From Moritella yayanosii (lineage in GTDB: Bacteria; Pseudomonadota; Gammaproteobacteria; Enterobacterales; Moritellaceae), in contig NZ_LS483250.1 in NCBI RefSeq assembly GCF_900465055.1, positions 1,240,001 to 1,304,000 on the forward strand: a stretch of 64,000 bases of DNA, written 5' to 3'. Positions 46,258 through 57,000 of the stretch are shown in pieces. The notes under the pieces are model-generated. The model was not told where the DNA came from. It ran no database searches and saw only the letters and a program-made list of their open reading frames with translations. Every line of letters begins with the position of its first letter. Positions within the stretch are counted from its first letter, which is position 1. Both the position numbers and the translations under genes were made by a program.

Positions 46258-46543
46258 TTACCAGCGGTGCCACCAGCACATTGCGACTGAGTTTGCTGCA
46301 ATGGGCTTCGCTGTACTTTGTTATGCAAAGTGCTAAAGAAACACATCAAGGTAATCCAATCTAAAAACTGTACTTGAAGCTGCGAAGGTGATAAATCCAA
46401 TGTGCTGGCCTAACGGAATAAGGAATTGTGAACCAATCGGCGCGGTCATATTGAACCCAAATAATGTGCCTAATGAAGAGACGAAAAAGGTAGTATGAAG
46501 CTTAAGTGAAGAGTGTCAACTATCTTGAAAAACACCCTATTCA
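46258..46543. other. Left flank of the insertion sequence
   Basis: A minus-strand frame stays open from about 46485 to 46340 and reads GTLFGFNMTAPIGSQFLIPLGQ, which looks protein-like but has no start and no recognised family. It may be debris of a gene damaged before or by the IS insertion. No other structure was seen. Confidence 0.3.
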
Positions 46544-48375
46544 GTATACCCGACATTCCGCACCCTATTATAGGTATTAATTATCGCTTTTTAACGACAC
46601 GTTCAATGCAAATGTAGACATGATGTATTTGTGAATGTTGATGTTATACATAAATTGCTAAATCCCGCGTGAAATAAAAAAAAGCTTGACGGCGATCCCC
46701 ATATTTGATCTATTAGTTATCTTTGGGCGATGAAAATTATGACCATATCATATTCAACAAAGAGTCTTGATCACCTCGGTTTAGTTTCAGGCATGTGCAA
46801 AGATATTGGTATCGCCAAGTTTATTGATGACGCACATCCCGAACAAAGTAAGGATAAGCACATTTCATACGGGCAACTCGTAGAAGCCATGATTTTAAAT
46901 GGACTCGGTTTTGTTGGTAGAACATTGCATATGTATCCTGAATATTTTGCAGAACGGCCTGTCGAACGCCTTCTTGGTAAGGGTGTAAAAGCGGAGCATA
47001 TTAATGACGATGCACTCGGTCGCTGTCTTGACCAACTCTATGAAACTGGCGTTTCCGAGCTATTTCAAGGACTGTCCGCCCGTACAATTTCACATTTAAA
47101 GCTTCCGTGTGAAGGGCTTAATCTGGACTCCACAAGCATTCATGTTGATGGTGAATATAAAGACGAAGACGGTAATGCAGCCATTCAACTAGTGCGAGGC
47201 TACAGCCGTGATCATCGCCCTGAATTGAATCAGGTGGTGTTAAACCTGATCACTGAAAATCAGGCCGGTATCCCCGTCTACATGCAGGCGGCAAGTGGCA
47301 ATATTAACGATAATGAAGGTTTTAAAAATATCGTTAAGCAACATGTTAAAAGTCTTAAAGCGGCCCATAACAACCGCTATTTCATTGGCGATGCTGCATT
47401 ATATGTCGCCGAAACGATCCAATCTCTCGATGAACAAGGCCAATTATTCATATCGAGAGCGCCGCAAAAGTTAAAATTAGTCAAAGACGCCATATCAGAA
47501 CAAAACAATTACCATTTCACTGAGTTAGGTAATGGCTACAGCGCAACCTGGATAGATTCAAACTACGGTGATGTTAAGCAGCGTTGGTTGTTAGTGTTCA
47601 GTGAACAAGCAAAAAAACGTGAACAACACACATTAGATAAACGTATGCTAAAAGACGCCACTGCGGCATTAAAATCACTGGAAAAACTCAGTAAACAACG
47701 TTTTGCTTGTCATGCTGACGCAATGAAAATGCTGAGTATCTGGATGAAATCTCAAGCCAGTATGTCAATGAGTGAAATTGACGTTATTGAGCATCCAATT
47801 TTCACTAAAAGTGGTCGACCTAAAACAGGTCAAGAGCCGGATGGTTATGAATATCAAGTAACCGGTTTGCTTGCTTCAAAATTAAATTTTCGCGAACGTA
47901 AATTATCCGAAAAAGGGTTATTCATGTTAGCGACAAATGATTGTAGCGATACGTTAACGATGAGCAAAATGCTTGAACTATATAAGTCACAGCAAAGTGT
48001 GGAAAAAGGGTTTAGATTCTTAAAAAGTCCTGATTTTTTAACATCGTCATTATATTTAAAAAAGGCAGAGCGGATTGAGGCATTGCTGATGATCATGACG
48101 TGTTGCTTGATGGTATACGCGGCACTTGAGCATAAGATCCGAGAGGAGTTGAGAACTAAAGACGTATATTTTCCCAATTTAAAATATAAGCCCTGTCAAA
48201 ATCCTACCGCCCGTTGGGTTTTCTTTTGCTTTCAAGGTATCGACATTTTAACTATCTCAGAAGAGCAGCAATTAGTGCTGAATATTAAAGAGCGACATCG
48301 AATAATTATTGATTGTATGGGGCCGACATACCAACAAATTTATTCATAAAACGGGGTGCGGAATGTCGGGTATAC
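46544..48375 (+). mobile_element. Complete insertion sequence, IS1634-type
   Basis: Terminal inverted repeats of at least 16 bp (CCGACATTCCGCACCC at 46550-46565 and its exact complement at 48354-48369) flank one transposase gene. Both ends are bordered by GTATAC (46544-46549 and 48370-48375), which is either a 6-bp target duplication or, since it is palindromic, an extension of the inverted repeats to 22 bp. The element is about 1.82 kb and its 165-bp leader before the transposase is shared with the remnant at 32368-32543. Confidence 0.88.
46730..48349 (+). CDS. IS1634 family transposase
   Basis: A 539-residue DDE transposase. GLNLDSTSIHVDGEY near residue 139 carries the first Asp, RYFIGDAALYVAETIQSL near 220 the second, and KSQQSVEKGFRFLKSPDFL near 430 the Glu within the IS4/IS1634-type YREK-like region. 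The frame is intact from ATG 46730 to the stop at 48347-48349, so the element may still be mobile. It fills the element between the two terminal repeats. Confidence 0.92.
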   Translation: MKIMTISYSTKSLDHLGLVSGMCKDIGIAKFIDDAHPEQSKDKHISYGQLVEAMILNGLGFVGRTLHMYPEYFAERPVERLLGKGVKAEHINDDALGRCLDQLYETGVSELFQGLSARTISHLKLPCEGLNLDSTSIHVDGEYKDEDGNAAIQLVRGYSRDHRPELNQVVLNLITENQAGIPVYMQAASGNINDNEGFKNIVKQHVKSLKAAHNNRYFIGDAALYVAETIQSLDEQGQLFISRAPQKLKLVKDAISEQNNYHFTELGNGYSATWIDSNYGDVKQRWLLVFSEQAKKREQHTLDKRMLKDATAALKSLEKLSKQRFACHADAMKMLSIWMKSQASMSMSEIDVIEHPIFTKSGRPKTGQEPDGYEYQVTGLLASKLNFRERKLSEKGLFMLATNDCSDTLTMSKMLELYKSQQSVEKGFRFLKSPDFLTSSLYLKKAERIEALLMIMTCCLMVYAALEHKIREELRTKDVYFPNLKYKPCQNPTARWVFFCFQGIDILTISEEQQLVLNIKERHRIIIDCMGPTYQQIYS

Positions 48376-48392
48376 ATAAAAAAGCTAAATGA

Positions 48393-48411
48393 CCTCCGGC
48401 AAAGCCGGAGG
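48393..48411. terminator. GC-rich hairpin next to the IS right end
   Basis: The perfect 8-bp stem CCTCCGGC / GCCGGAGG with loop AAA is followed on the minus strand by TCATTTAGCTTTTTT. It lies 110 bp after the stop of the Hint-domain gene and is probably the terminator of that operon. Confidence 0.7.
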
Positions 48412-48521
48412 CTTATTGGTTACGCTCTAAAAAAGCTTAAGTTAACGCTCAAAACGTCGTAGCATGTGTCATTTCATTTTTTAATATTTTACTGAAATGA
48501 CACTAAATTATAAATACTACC

Positions 48522-50936
48522 TTATTGATTGTGTAAACGATTAATATCATCACTCATTCGCTTCATGTCATCCATGATTGCGATTGCTTCAGGGCTCGGC
48601 GTTTTTTTGTTTTTCTGCTCCCGCTTCGCATTTTGGCTGATAAAATCACCCGCATAAATACCATCTGCAATGAGCATAGCGTCGCCACAATCGACATTAT
48701 AGACTTGATCGTTATAATCAACTTTTGATAGCTCAATGATTTCTTCCAAACCATCTTCGGTATGTATTTTGGCCGAAATAGCTAACTTAGCCGCCATCAT
48801 TTTGCCTGAATCTGACATAATCGGGTGATTGTCTGTGATCTGCAACACTTTACCAGATGCTGTTTCTATACGTATCAGCTGCTTTTCTAAACCTTTGTAG
48901 GTTTCCCTAACCGTTACTTTTTCCTGCTCTGCCGTTAACAATACATCACCAATAGAAATTTCACTGATTTTTTTCACACAACCATCAGCCAATTTAATCA
49001 GGCTATCCTTGTGGAAACAGCCCCATCTGATGAATATATCCGGTATCTTGACCGTATTTGAGTCCGAATGATTGTATCTTCCACCTACAGGTGGCTTTGA
49101 AGCACTAGTTATTGCAACATTTACGTCAAAAATTGCGCCAGATGACATAACAGTTTCGATTCTGAAACTCCATCTTAATTTAACCCCAGTTAAGCAGGAA
49201 CCCTCTGTTGTATAGTTATCTTTATTTATCTGGACACCCCAGTCTTCGTCAAAATCAAAAGCAACCGTCCATGGTTCATTGGGCCCAGCCTGCTTACTGA
49301 AAGTGAAGTACTTATCCAAATCTGACGGATGGTTATAGTGATATTTCACCAAGGTTGCTTCGTTATAAACTAACTGTAATTGCCCAATATTTGACAGTTT
49401 TTTCGGTTCCAGAAAAGACGCTAATTTAAAAGATCCCTTAACTGGCAGCTTAGTTGTCACTAACTCATCATGCAGCACACCTTTATAAGTATAGTCCGTA
49501 TGCTCATCACCAACAGCATCTCGATCATACATAACATTAACGGTCGTGTCATTTAGACTATGGGGATCATCAATAACAAAGTCGCTGATCAGACTCTCGC
49601 CATTAACCAATGTATAACCCTGAGTTTGTTCCTCGCTTGTATATGTAGCACCGTCAGCATATACGTAGGTAAAGTTAGTAACCACTTCAAGTTCATGATC
49701 ATTAAATTGTCCTATTTCTGAATTTAACTCCTCGACTCTAGATTCAATGTCGGTCTCATACGTAAATTCACTTATGGTGTTTAGTACGGTTTCAGTGTTC
49801 AGATCGGTTAACGTTGAAGAGACCAAAATCATTGCTGCGTTATTAACTGTGGCATAAGAATCGCATGCCACAGAACGTCTGTCAGATGCTGTCAGATTAC
49901 CTTTACTACTTGCGCCATCGGTTATATAAATAGCACTCATATTAAAGCCTATATCTAAAGAATCATCCCCAGTTTTTGGCAATGCTAGCGATTCAGGCGT
50001 TTTTAAAAGCGCATTATAAAGCGCGGGATACTTTTCTTTCGCAACCTTAGTACCACCGATATGCTTAAACATTGATTCTAACTTGTGAGTTTTAGCCATC
50101 AAGTTGTTAGCGTTAGTTATAAAATCATCAGTCTTATCAATTACTTGGCTTACTTTATCTATCACGTTACAAATTGTGGTTATCGGTTTTTTCTTTTCTT
50201 TAATCACCTTAACAGTACCGGTTTTACCTTTCAGACCTTGATTACCCTTAGTACCATCCTTGCCATTTTCTGTATCCGCACTCCAGGCACCATTCTTACC
50301 TGAAACCCCACCTTGACCGCGACCACCAACACGACCAGCACGATTAGTCCATGTGATATCATTAGTAGTAGAACCCCAATATACCGTTACTTGGGTACCA
50401 TCACCGCCATTACCGCCATTACCGCCGTCACCGCCGTCACCGCCCTTGCCGCCCTTAGGCCCATCTTTTTGACCATCACCACCATCACCACCATCACCAC
50501 CATTACCACCATCACCACCATTAGAACCAACATTAAGTAATGATAAATTCATATCGGAGTCTTTGATTGTCAATGTATAATCCCCCAATGAAGAACCATT
50601 ATAAGCTGATGAGCCATCTCTGCCATTTTGCCCATTGGCACTCGTCGCTCCATCTTCACCCTTTTGACCTTTTTTTCCATCGATTCCATCTTCTGATACT
50701 ATGATGATGTCGTAGTTCCAATTTTTTTTCTGACTGGAATTTAGATTTGTTGTCGGTATCTTGCCACCTAAAGAACCATTATATTCAGTGATTTTATCAA
50801 TCGTAAGCTCTGCACCGACCTTAATTTCAATATATCCTCCTCTTTGAAAGAATATTTCATCGTATTCTGTCGCATTTTCGATATCAGACACTATTAGTGG
50901 AAATTCAGGTGTTACCGTTGTTGTTCTTCCCATCAC
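48522..50936 (-). CDS. Collagen-like/glycine-rich protein with C-terminal Hint domain
   Basis: An 804-residue protein without a signal peptide. Residues 84-109 are collagen-like (GIDGKKGQKGEDG), 139-180 are nearly pure GGDGGN repeats and 201-240 are again G-x-y rich. Residues 250-630 are acidic and beta-rich with no recognised family. A Hint (hedgehog/intein) domain runs from Cys640 (CFHKDSLIKLADGCVKKI) through GDVLL and the block B TDNHPI to ADGIYAG near 765. Hint domains self-cleave at the conserved Cys. The usual terminal HN+Cys of splicing inteins is not seen, so cleavage rather than splicing is expected. A short helical tail ends the protein. It follows the giant RHS gene by 72 bp. Confidence 0.75.
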   Translation of the reverse strand: MMGRTTTVTPEFPLIVSDIENATEYDEIFFQRGGYIEIKVGAELTIDKITEYNGSLGGKIPTTNLNSSQKKNWNYDIIIVSEDGIDGKKGQKGEDGATSANGQNGRDGSSAYNGSSLGDYTLTIKDSDMNLSLLNVGSNGGDGGNGGDGGDGGDGQKDGPKGGKGGDGGDGGNGGNGGDGTQVTVYWGSTTNDITWTNRAGRVGGRGQGGVSGKNGAWSADTENGKDGTKGNQGLKGKTGTVKVIKEKKKPITTICNVIDKVSQVIDKTDDFITNANNLMAKTHKLESMFKHIGGTKVAKEKYPALYNALLKTPESLALPKTGDDSLDIGFNMSAIYITDGASSKGNLTASDRRSVACDSYATVNNAAMILVSSTLTDLNTETVLNTISEFTYETDIESRVEELNSEIGQFNDHELEVVTNFTYVYADGATYTSEEQTQGYTLVNGESLISDFVIDDPHSLNDTTVNVMYDRDAVGDEHTDYTYKGVLHDELVTTKLPVKGSFKLASFLEPKKLSNIGQLQLVYNEATLVKYHYNHPSDLDKYFTFSKQAGPNEPWTVAFDFDEDWGVQINKDNYTTEGSCLTGVKLRWSFRIETVMSSGAIFDVNVAITSASKPPVGGRYNHSDSNTVKIPDIFIRWGCFHKDSLIKLADGCVKKISEISIGDVLLTAEQEKVTVRETYKGLEKQLIRIETASGKVLQITDNHPIMSDSGKMMAAKLAISAKIHTEDGLEEIIELSKVDYNDQVYNVDCGDAMLIADGIYAGDFISQNAKREQKNKKTPSPEAIAIMDDMKRMSDDINRLHNQ
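50397..50522 (-). repeat. Short tandem repeats encoding GGDGG
   Basis: The segment encoding residues 139-180 is built from 9-bp units based on CACCATCAC / CGCCGTCAC. Unit gains or losses keep the frame, so length variation rather than phase switching is expected. Confidence 0.8.
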
Positions 50937-51007
50937 TATTTTCCTTGTTGTTTATAAGTTGTAGGTTGTTACTCTTTTGAATTTACGTATTACTCAATAA
51001 AATCACT

Positions 51008-54000
51008 TTAGGTATTAAATGAAACATTTCTCACCCAAAGAGACCCTATATCATTTAAATTGCCCGGTTTTTTTACTTGATAAATCTGAATGTTAGGGCC
51101 GTTAATTTTATTAACGTCACCGAATTGTTGTTGTCTATCATCTGCCTGAACAGTGTTCATCAATGCATCTTTATTGTCGTATACCTCCGCCGCCGCTTTT
51201 CCTGCTACGGATTTACCCGCATCCGCTAAAGATGTGCGAATTTTTTTCTTAAGTTCATGTTTTGCGCTGTTGGGTGTAACCGTATATTTCCCTGTTTTTT
51301 TATTACTCCATGCTTTTTTTGCAGCAGGGATACCACCGACGATGGCACCCGTGATAGCACAGGTCGCCCAGCCATCTGTAAATGTGCGGTCTTCCCTAAT
51401 ATTGGTTATTCCGTTTGAAACTACGGAATTATTTGCGCCTAATATAACCCCTGAACCAATCTCAGCGAACGTCGTTGCCGTGGAACCTATCGTAGGTGCT
51501 GCGGCGGCAATTCCAGCGCCGACCCCGAAAGCAACAGCGCCAAAAACAAAGCCTAAGCCACCTGCAATAAGTGCGTCGGTCAAATTAAAATCGCCTGAAA
51601 TGGCAGAGCTCACGCCATAAACCGCCAAACCAGCACCACCGCCGATCAATCCCGCCCCTAACATACCAAGGGCGACTCCGGCGGCACCGCCTAAACCACC
51701 AGTAGCAACAGTAATAGCAACACCGACACCAATAAGGACAATGCCAATGACCGCGGTAGTAAAGGCAGCCCAAGAAAAAGCGCCATCAGGATCAAAGTAA
51801 TTAACCCAATCCGAACCGCAGTATAAATAAGGACTGGTATGTTGATTTTCTGGATCCAAATTAAGGAATCGGCCTAATGATGGGGAATATATCCGGTAGC
51901 GCATGGTATACAAGTCTAACGTCGCTTCCAGTCTTGCGGAGGTAAAACGAATTGGAATCAACGTTTCTACTGACTCATCTAGAATTGTCTGAACATCTAT
52001 CTGACCAAAGGGATCGTAGCTAAAGGTGGCTAAAAGTACATTACCGTCATAGATAGCCCGAACGGATGACTGATAATCCTTAATTAAAAAATATACTTGA
52101 TCATTCTGGATCTGCGCCATCATTCCATTGGCACCATATATGCAGAGTGTTCTAACACCGTTTTTCATCTCACTAAGCAATCGGCCTTGCATATCGTAAT
52201 TAACAAAAGTCGTCGCAGTGCCATCGTTTTTTGACGAATGTCCTTGTACACCATGGGTATAAGTCAGTTGTCGGCTTCCGACTTGAATTGCCGTTGGTTT
52301 ATTGAACATATTGTCATACTTGATGAGCATCTCATGTTCAGGTACTTGGGTAACATTCCCCGACGGATCGTATTGAAAAGATGTATTGCCCTTGGATAAT
52401 AGCTTATTGGTTCCTTCTTCATATTGAAATCTAGTAGACCCATTATTTTCATCGACCTGATTGCCGTTTAAATCCAAATCGATAGCATGAGCTATGCCAT
52501 TTCGTTCATAAGATTGCAGCCTACCGTAAGCATCATAGCTATAATCAAAGGTTATTTCTGGAGTACCGACATGTCGACTAATAGACTTCGTGATCCGTCC
52601 TCCCAACCCAGAACTTGACCCCGTATCGGCATACTCTAATTCTTGTTCAAAGAATCTGTCTTGCATGCCTTTTAACCACATTGCCGAATCATAAGTATAG
52701 GTTTTTTCCAAAGCGCCTTCTTGCTCAGGTAAGAACGTCTCCCCTGCAAGTTGCCCACCGGGTAGATAGGAACAAGTATAAATGAGATTGTTTCCGTGTT
52801 TCACACCGACTAATCTGGATAAAATATCGTAGATATTCGTTACGATCACATCGTCCATTCGATAACTTGTCATGTTCTTGGCGTGATCATACTCCATCAC
52901 CAATACATCCTCATTGGCTTGGGTAGATGTGATTTTGTCCTTAATATTGTCTTTAAGGTCATCGAGGTACTTTTCGACGGTTTCTAATATTCCCAAAATT
53001 TTTGGACACGTTATTATATTCTCGGCTTGATCATACTTCGTCGCTAATACATCCTCACTAGCTTTGGTAATCGTAGTTTTCTCCCGAATATTTCCCCGAA
53101 GATCATAGCAATATTTTTCGACGGTTTCTAATACCCCATCATCATCGAAGCTTTCAACTTTGCTAAGCTTGCGCAGTAAGGTCTGATCCGTACCATCGCC
53201 ATCATAGAAATTTCTGACTCTGGCAATGCCACCAGCAGGCGCAATACCAACCCATTGCGCCTCTAGTTCTAATTGTACTGGGTCCCATTTTCCCTCGATG
53301 GTACCCTGTTCAATCATTCGCGTATAAGTGTCATACACATAATATAAATAACGCCCGGAATCTGACTCCTGATTCTTAAATCGTAACTTTCCAGCCCGAT
53401 CATAGATAAATTCATAACCACTGGCATCAGGTTCTTTCTGTGAACTCAGTTTACCAAAGACATTATATGTATACGTGCTAAAGAACTGCTCATGCCCCTG
53501 CATACCCGAGAAATAGTTAGGGTAGAATACATGCGTTAAATTACCATTGTGATCATATTGATATCGCATCAGCCGCTCAGCGGTATCACTGGCTTCATTA
53601 TAAGTGATGGACATCACTTTGTTTTCAAAGACATCTACGGCTTCAAAACTGCTAATTCCATCAGGCATTTTCTGTAACTTCAGGGTACAAGTGCCATCTT
53701 GTAAATGATGAAATTGACCTTTATTAATGTAGTAATCAAAGCGCATGGTATTACCATCGCCTTCAATCGCCCTTTGCTTACCCGCCTGACCCATTTCTAT
53801 CTGTTTAGGTGACGGGGATTTCGTATGTTTAATTTGATCATAAGGAAACCCATCATCCTCTGGATAAGTATCTGCAACGAGTCCTTCTAATATTCCAGTG
53901 TCACTATTATAGTGCGTTACTAGATCTTGTTGATATGACCAAAGTACATCTTGTAGCTCTAATTTCTTTGTCGTTATCTCCGCTTGTCCCTGCGGGTTAT

Positions 54001-57000
54001 AGAGGGTTTGTCCGACAATAATACCGGTTTCTGTAACAGCAATGTCCTGATGAGATTTACCCGCAAAATCGGTAAATGAGAGCAATATTTTTGGATCTGG
54101 CGCAAACCCCATGCAATCCACATTTTCAGTATCGGACACAGCTAGCTGTAATTGTGTTCCTACTGCAAAAGGGTGCTTGCCCTCATAAATAACCGTATCT
54201 TCACAAGACAATTGAATACGATGCCCTACTTTTAAGAGCGTAAAGTACTGGCCATCGGTGACATCTACTTGATGAACAAGCCCTCCTGCGTACTTTATCA
54301 ACCACGTATTATTAATTACTTCGAGATGGAGTTCTCCTAACGTCAACGTCGGTTGTCCAGCCGTCATTGCTGTAAATAAAGCAAAATTATTTTCGGCGAT
54401 AAATTCCCAACAATTATCAGCGCGAGACCAGTATTTGCTATTACCATCCCATTGATCCATCCAATGAAAGCGTCCGCCGCTGGGGAATTCTATCAACAAA
54501 GTTTCATTTAATGTTAACGCTGTCGATAATTGCCCATGCCGCTGTCGCGATAGGCTGATAAATGATCCGTCATCGCCTGCAATAGCCGCTGGATTTTGAA
54601 AACGGTCAAGGTAAATTCGTTCACCGCTTTCGTGGTTTTTATGAGATGCAGATTGCTTAGCAAAAGCCCCTGTATACACATAAGCTTCGCCTAAGGAAAG
54701 CGATGGTGACAGAAACAATGCGTCGATATATAAAGGCTGAGTGCCAGTAATAGTCACTGTCAACGCCCCTTTTTCTGACGCTGAATTGGAGAAAATATCT
54801 CTGAGTTGCTGCCAACGATATTCAGCAGCGGGATATGTTTTAGTTTCTACCATGCTACCAAGTCGCCAAGTAATTGTTATCTCACCCTGCGTTTTTGCGG
54901 CTAAAGAAATTCTATTATGAGTACCCTTGTTAGAAACATTGATACTCAGCGCATTATTGGGTTCAATGCGCAAACTTTGCGTTCCGCTGAAGCATTCGCT
55001 AGGATCAAGCATCTCGCTAATCCTACCTTCCAACATGTTAAGTTGAGTCAGATTTTCATAAGGTTCAAAACCACAGTACAGAACTTCTTCTGGAAGCGCG
55101 TGGTCAAATGCCGCCACGATAAACTGATCTTTTTGATCATAGAGGTAAGTTGTTTTTGTTCCTTCTATATCTTCCGTACAAGCTGTTTCCAGATTCGTGT
55201 TAACCTCTATTGTTTTTTGGGTTGTAACCCATTGTTCTCCCTCTTCTTCGAAGCTCGCTGTATGATCCCACAAAAATTCTCCGGTTTGATAATGCCGGTT
55301 AGAATCATCTTTCTCAAAAGTATACCGAGTGACCGCCAATATCGTGTTTGACGTTTCCTCTTTTTTTATCTCAAGGACAACATCTGATAGGGCATTTTTT
55401 TCCAGAAGGGTGCTGTCATCTTCCCACAAATAGCGAAATTCAGTACTGAACTGTACTTCTTTTCCCTCGGCATTCAGACCTACTTGTTTTATTTTTCGTT
55501 TGAGAAAATACTGATCTTCATAATCAATATATGTGGCTTTTTTAATGGATGATGTATTTTTCGCTTGATGATTCGTCATGTCATATGATGGGAAATAACG
55601 AGTCTCTTCTAACCGTGTTTGTAAAATAGTAAAACCAAGCGTATCCATGGCCTTCAAACTATTTTCGGACCGATTTACTTGGTTGTTATCACCATCATAT
55701 TCGATGCTATGAGCCAAACGACCACACATGTGGCTATAATACTGCTTTACATTGGTATACTCATCGTCTGGGTAGTCATAATCATTTACACTAGCGCCAT
55801 TAAAGAAGTGAAATTCTGTCTTCCCACTAGAGCCATTTTCATCAACTGGATATACCGTCGTGGTTTGGAAAGCACAACGATCATTTTCTAGGCGTACCGT
55901 ATTCATGTCATATTGAAGATAAATATCTTGTTGCCATACACCATAATCACAATTCAAAGAACGGATCAGTACATTGTGCTGTTTGTCTTTATATTTTTTT
56001 TCACTTAACTGGTAAAAATGTACAGCCTTGCTGCTAGCTTTAGAATTAAACGTATAAAAAGATTGAAGACCCGCTTGGGAACCCATCGCGATCGTAGCAT
56101 CTAACCGTTGTCCTTCGATTACTTTTACATCCGTACTCAATGCACCGTTTTCAAAGGGTACTTGGTAAATTTTTTCATATCCAATAAGTTGATAGAGTAA
56201 ATAACCGCCTTGAGCATCGATTTGTACATGAGCATAGTCAATGTTTTGCTCTAGATCGCCAATATTTATCCAAGTGTCATCAATTGTCCGCGTGAAGATA
56301 TACCGCCCCAATACAGCGTACTCCCCTGCAATCAATGGTTGGCAGGTTCCCTCTATTTGCGTGAGTTCCTCTGATTGTGGAACCCCATCGGTTGTCCATC
56401 CATCACGATAAGGGTCAAACCTTTGAGCATAGAACCGTTGACATTGATTCACATTCTCAACAGCCAAGGCCATATCTGAAGCGTAAGAAAATTTATAAGC
56501 GCCACCGGAAACGACGTCAAGCAGCTTGTGATGTACCCAACCTTCAGGTGTATAGCGGTATACGTGCTCTGCGTAGCCAATTAGGGTATCTGTTGTCACC
56601 GCAAATATATAAGGGCTTATCGTATCATCTGTATACTCAAAATCTTCCACTTGATAGCCAGTGAATTGAAAACCATCGGTCCAAGTCAGCAAAACTAGCG
56701 TTGTTTTAACACTGTTTCCTTCATGGTTAATAAAACACGCACTTGCTTGAGCATATCCGATAGACCATACATACTCTCGGACTACAAGTTCCCAGTCCAC
56801 ATTAGCTGTCACATCAAGGGTTTCCCCTATTTGCCAATTGTGATCTTCATCTGAATAGAAACTTTGTAGGCGAATATTGCCTGAGTTACTGTCACCATAG
56901 GCGCCGAAGATAAATCCATCCCCCGCACCCAATGCCTGATATTCCCGACTTTCCACTTCCAACGTATTCTCATGCCAATCATTGTCTGTGTATTTATATT

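Noticed and set aside
50313-50540. Thr/Ile-rich plus-strand frame opposite the glycine-rich repeats
   Set aside because: It is the reverse reading of the GGDGG-coding repeats; such repeats leave all frames open.
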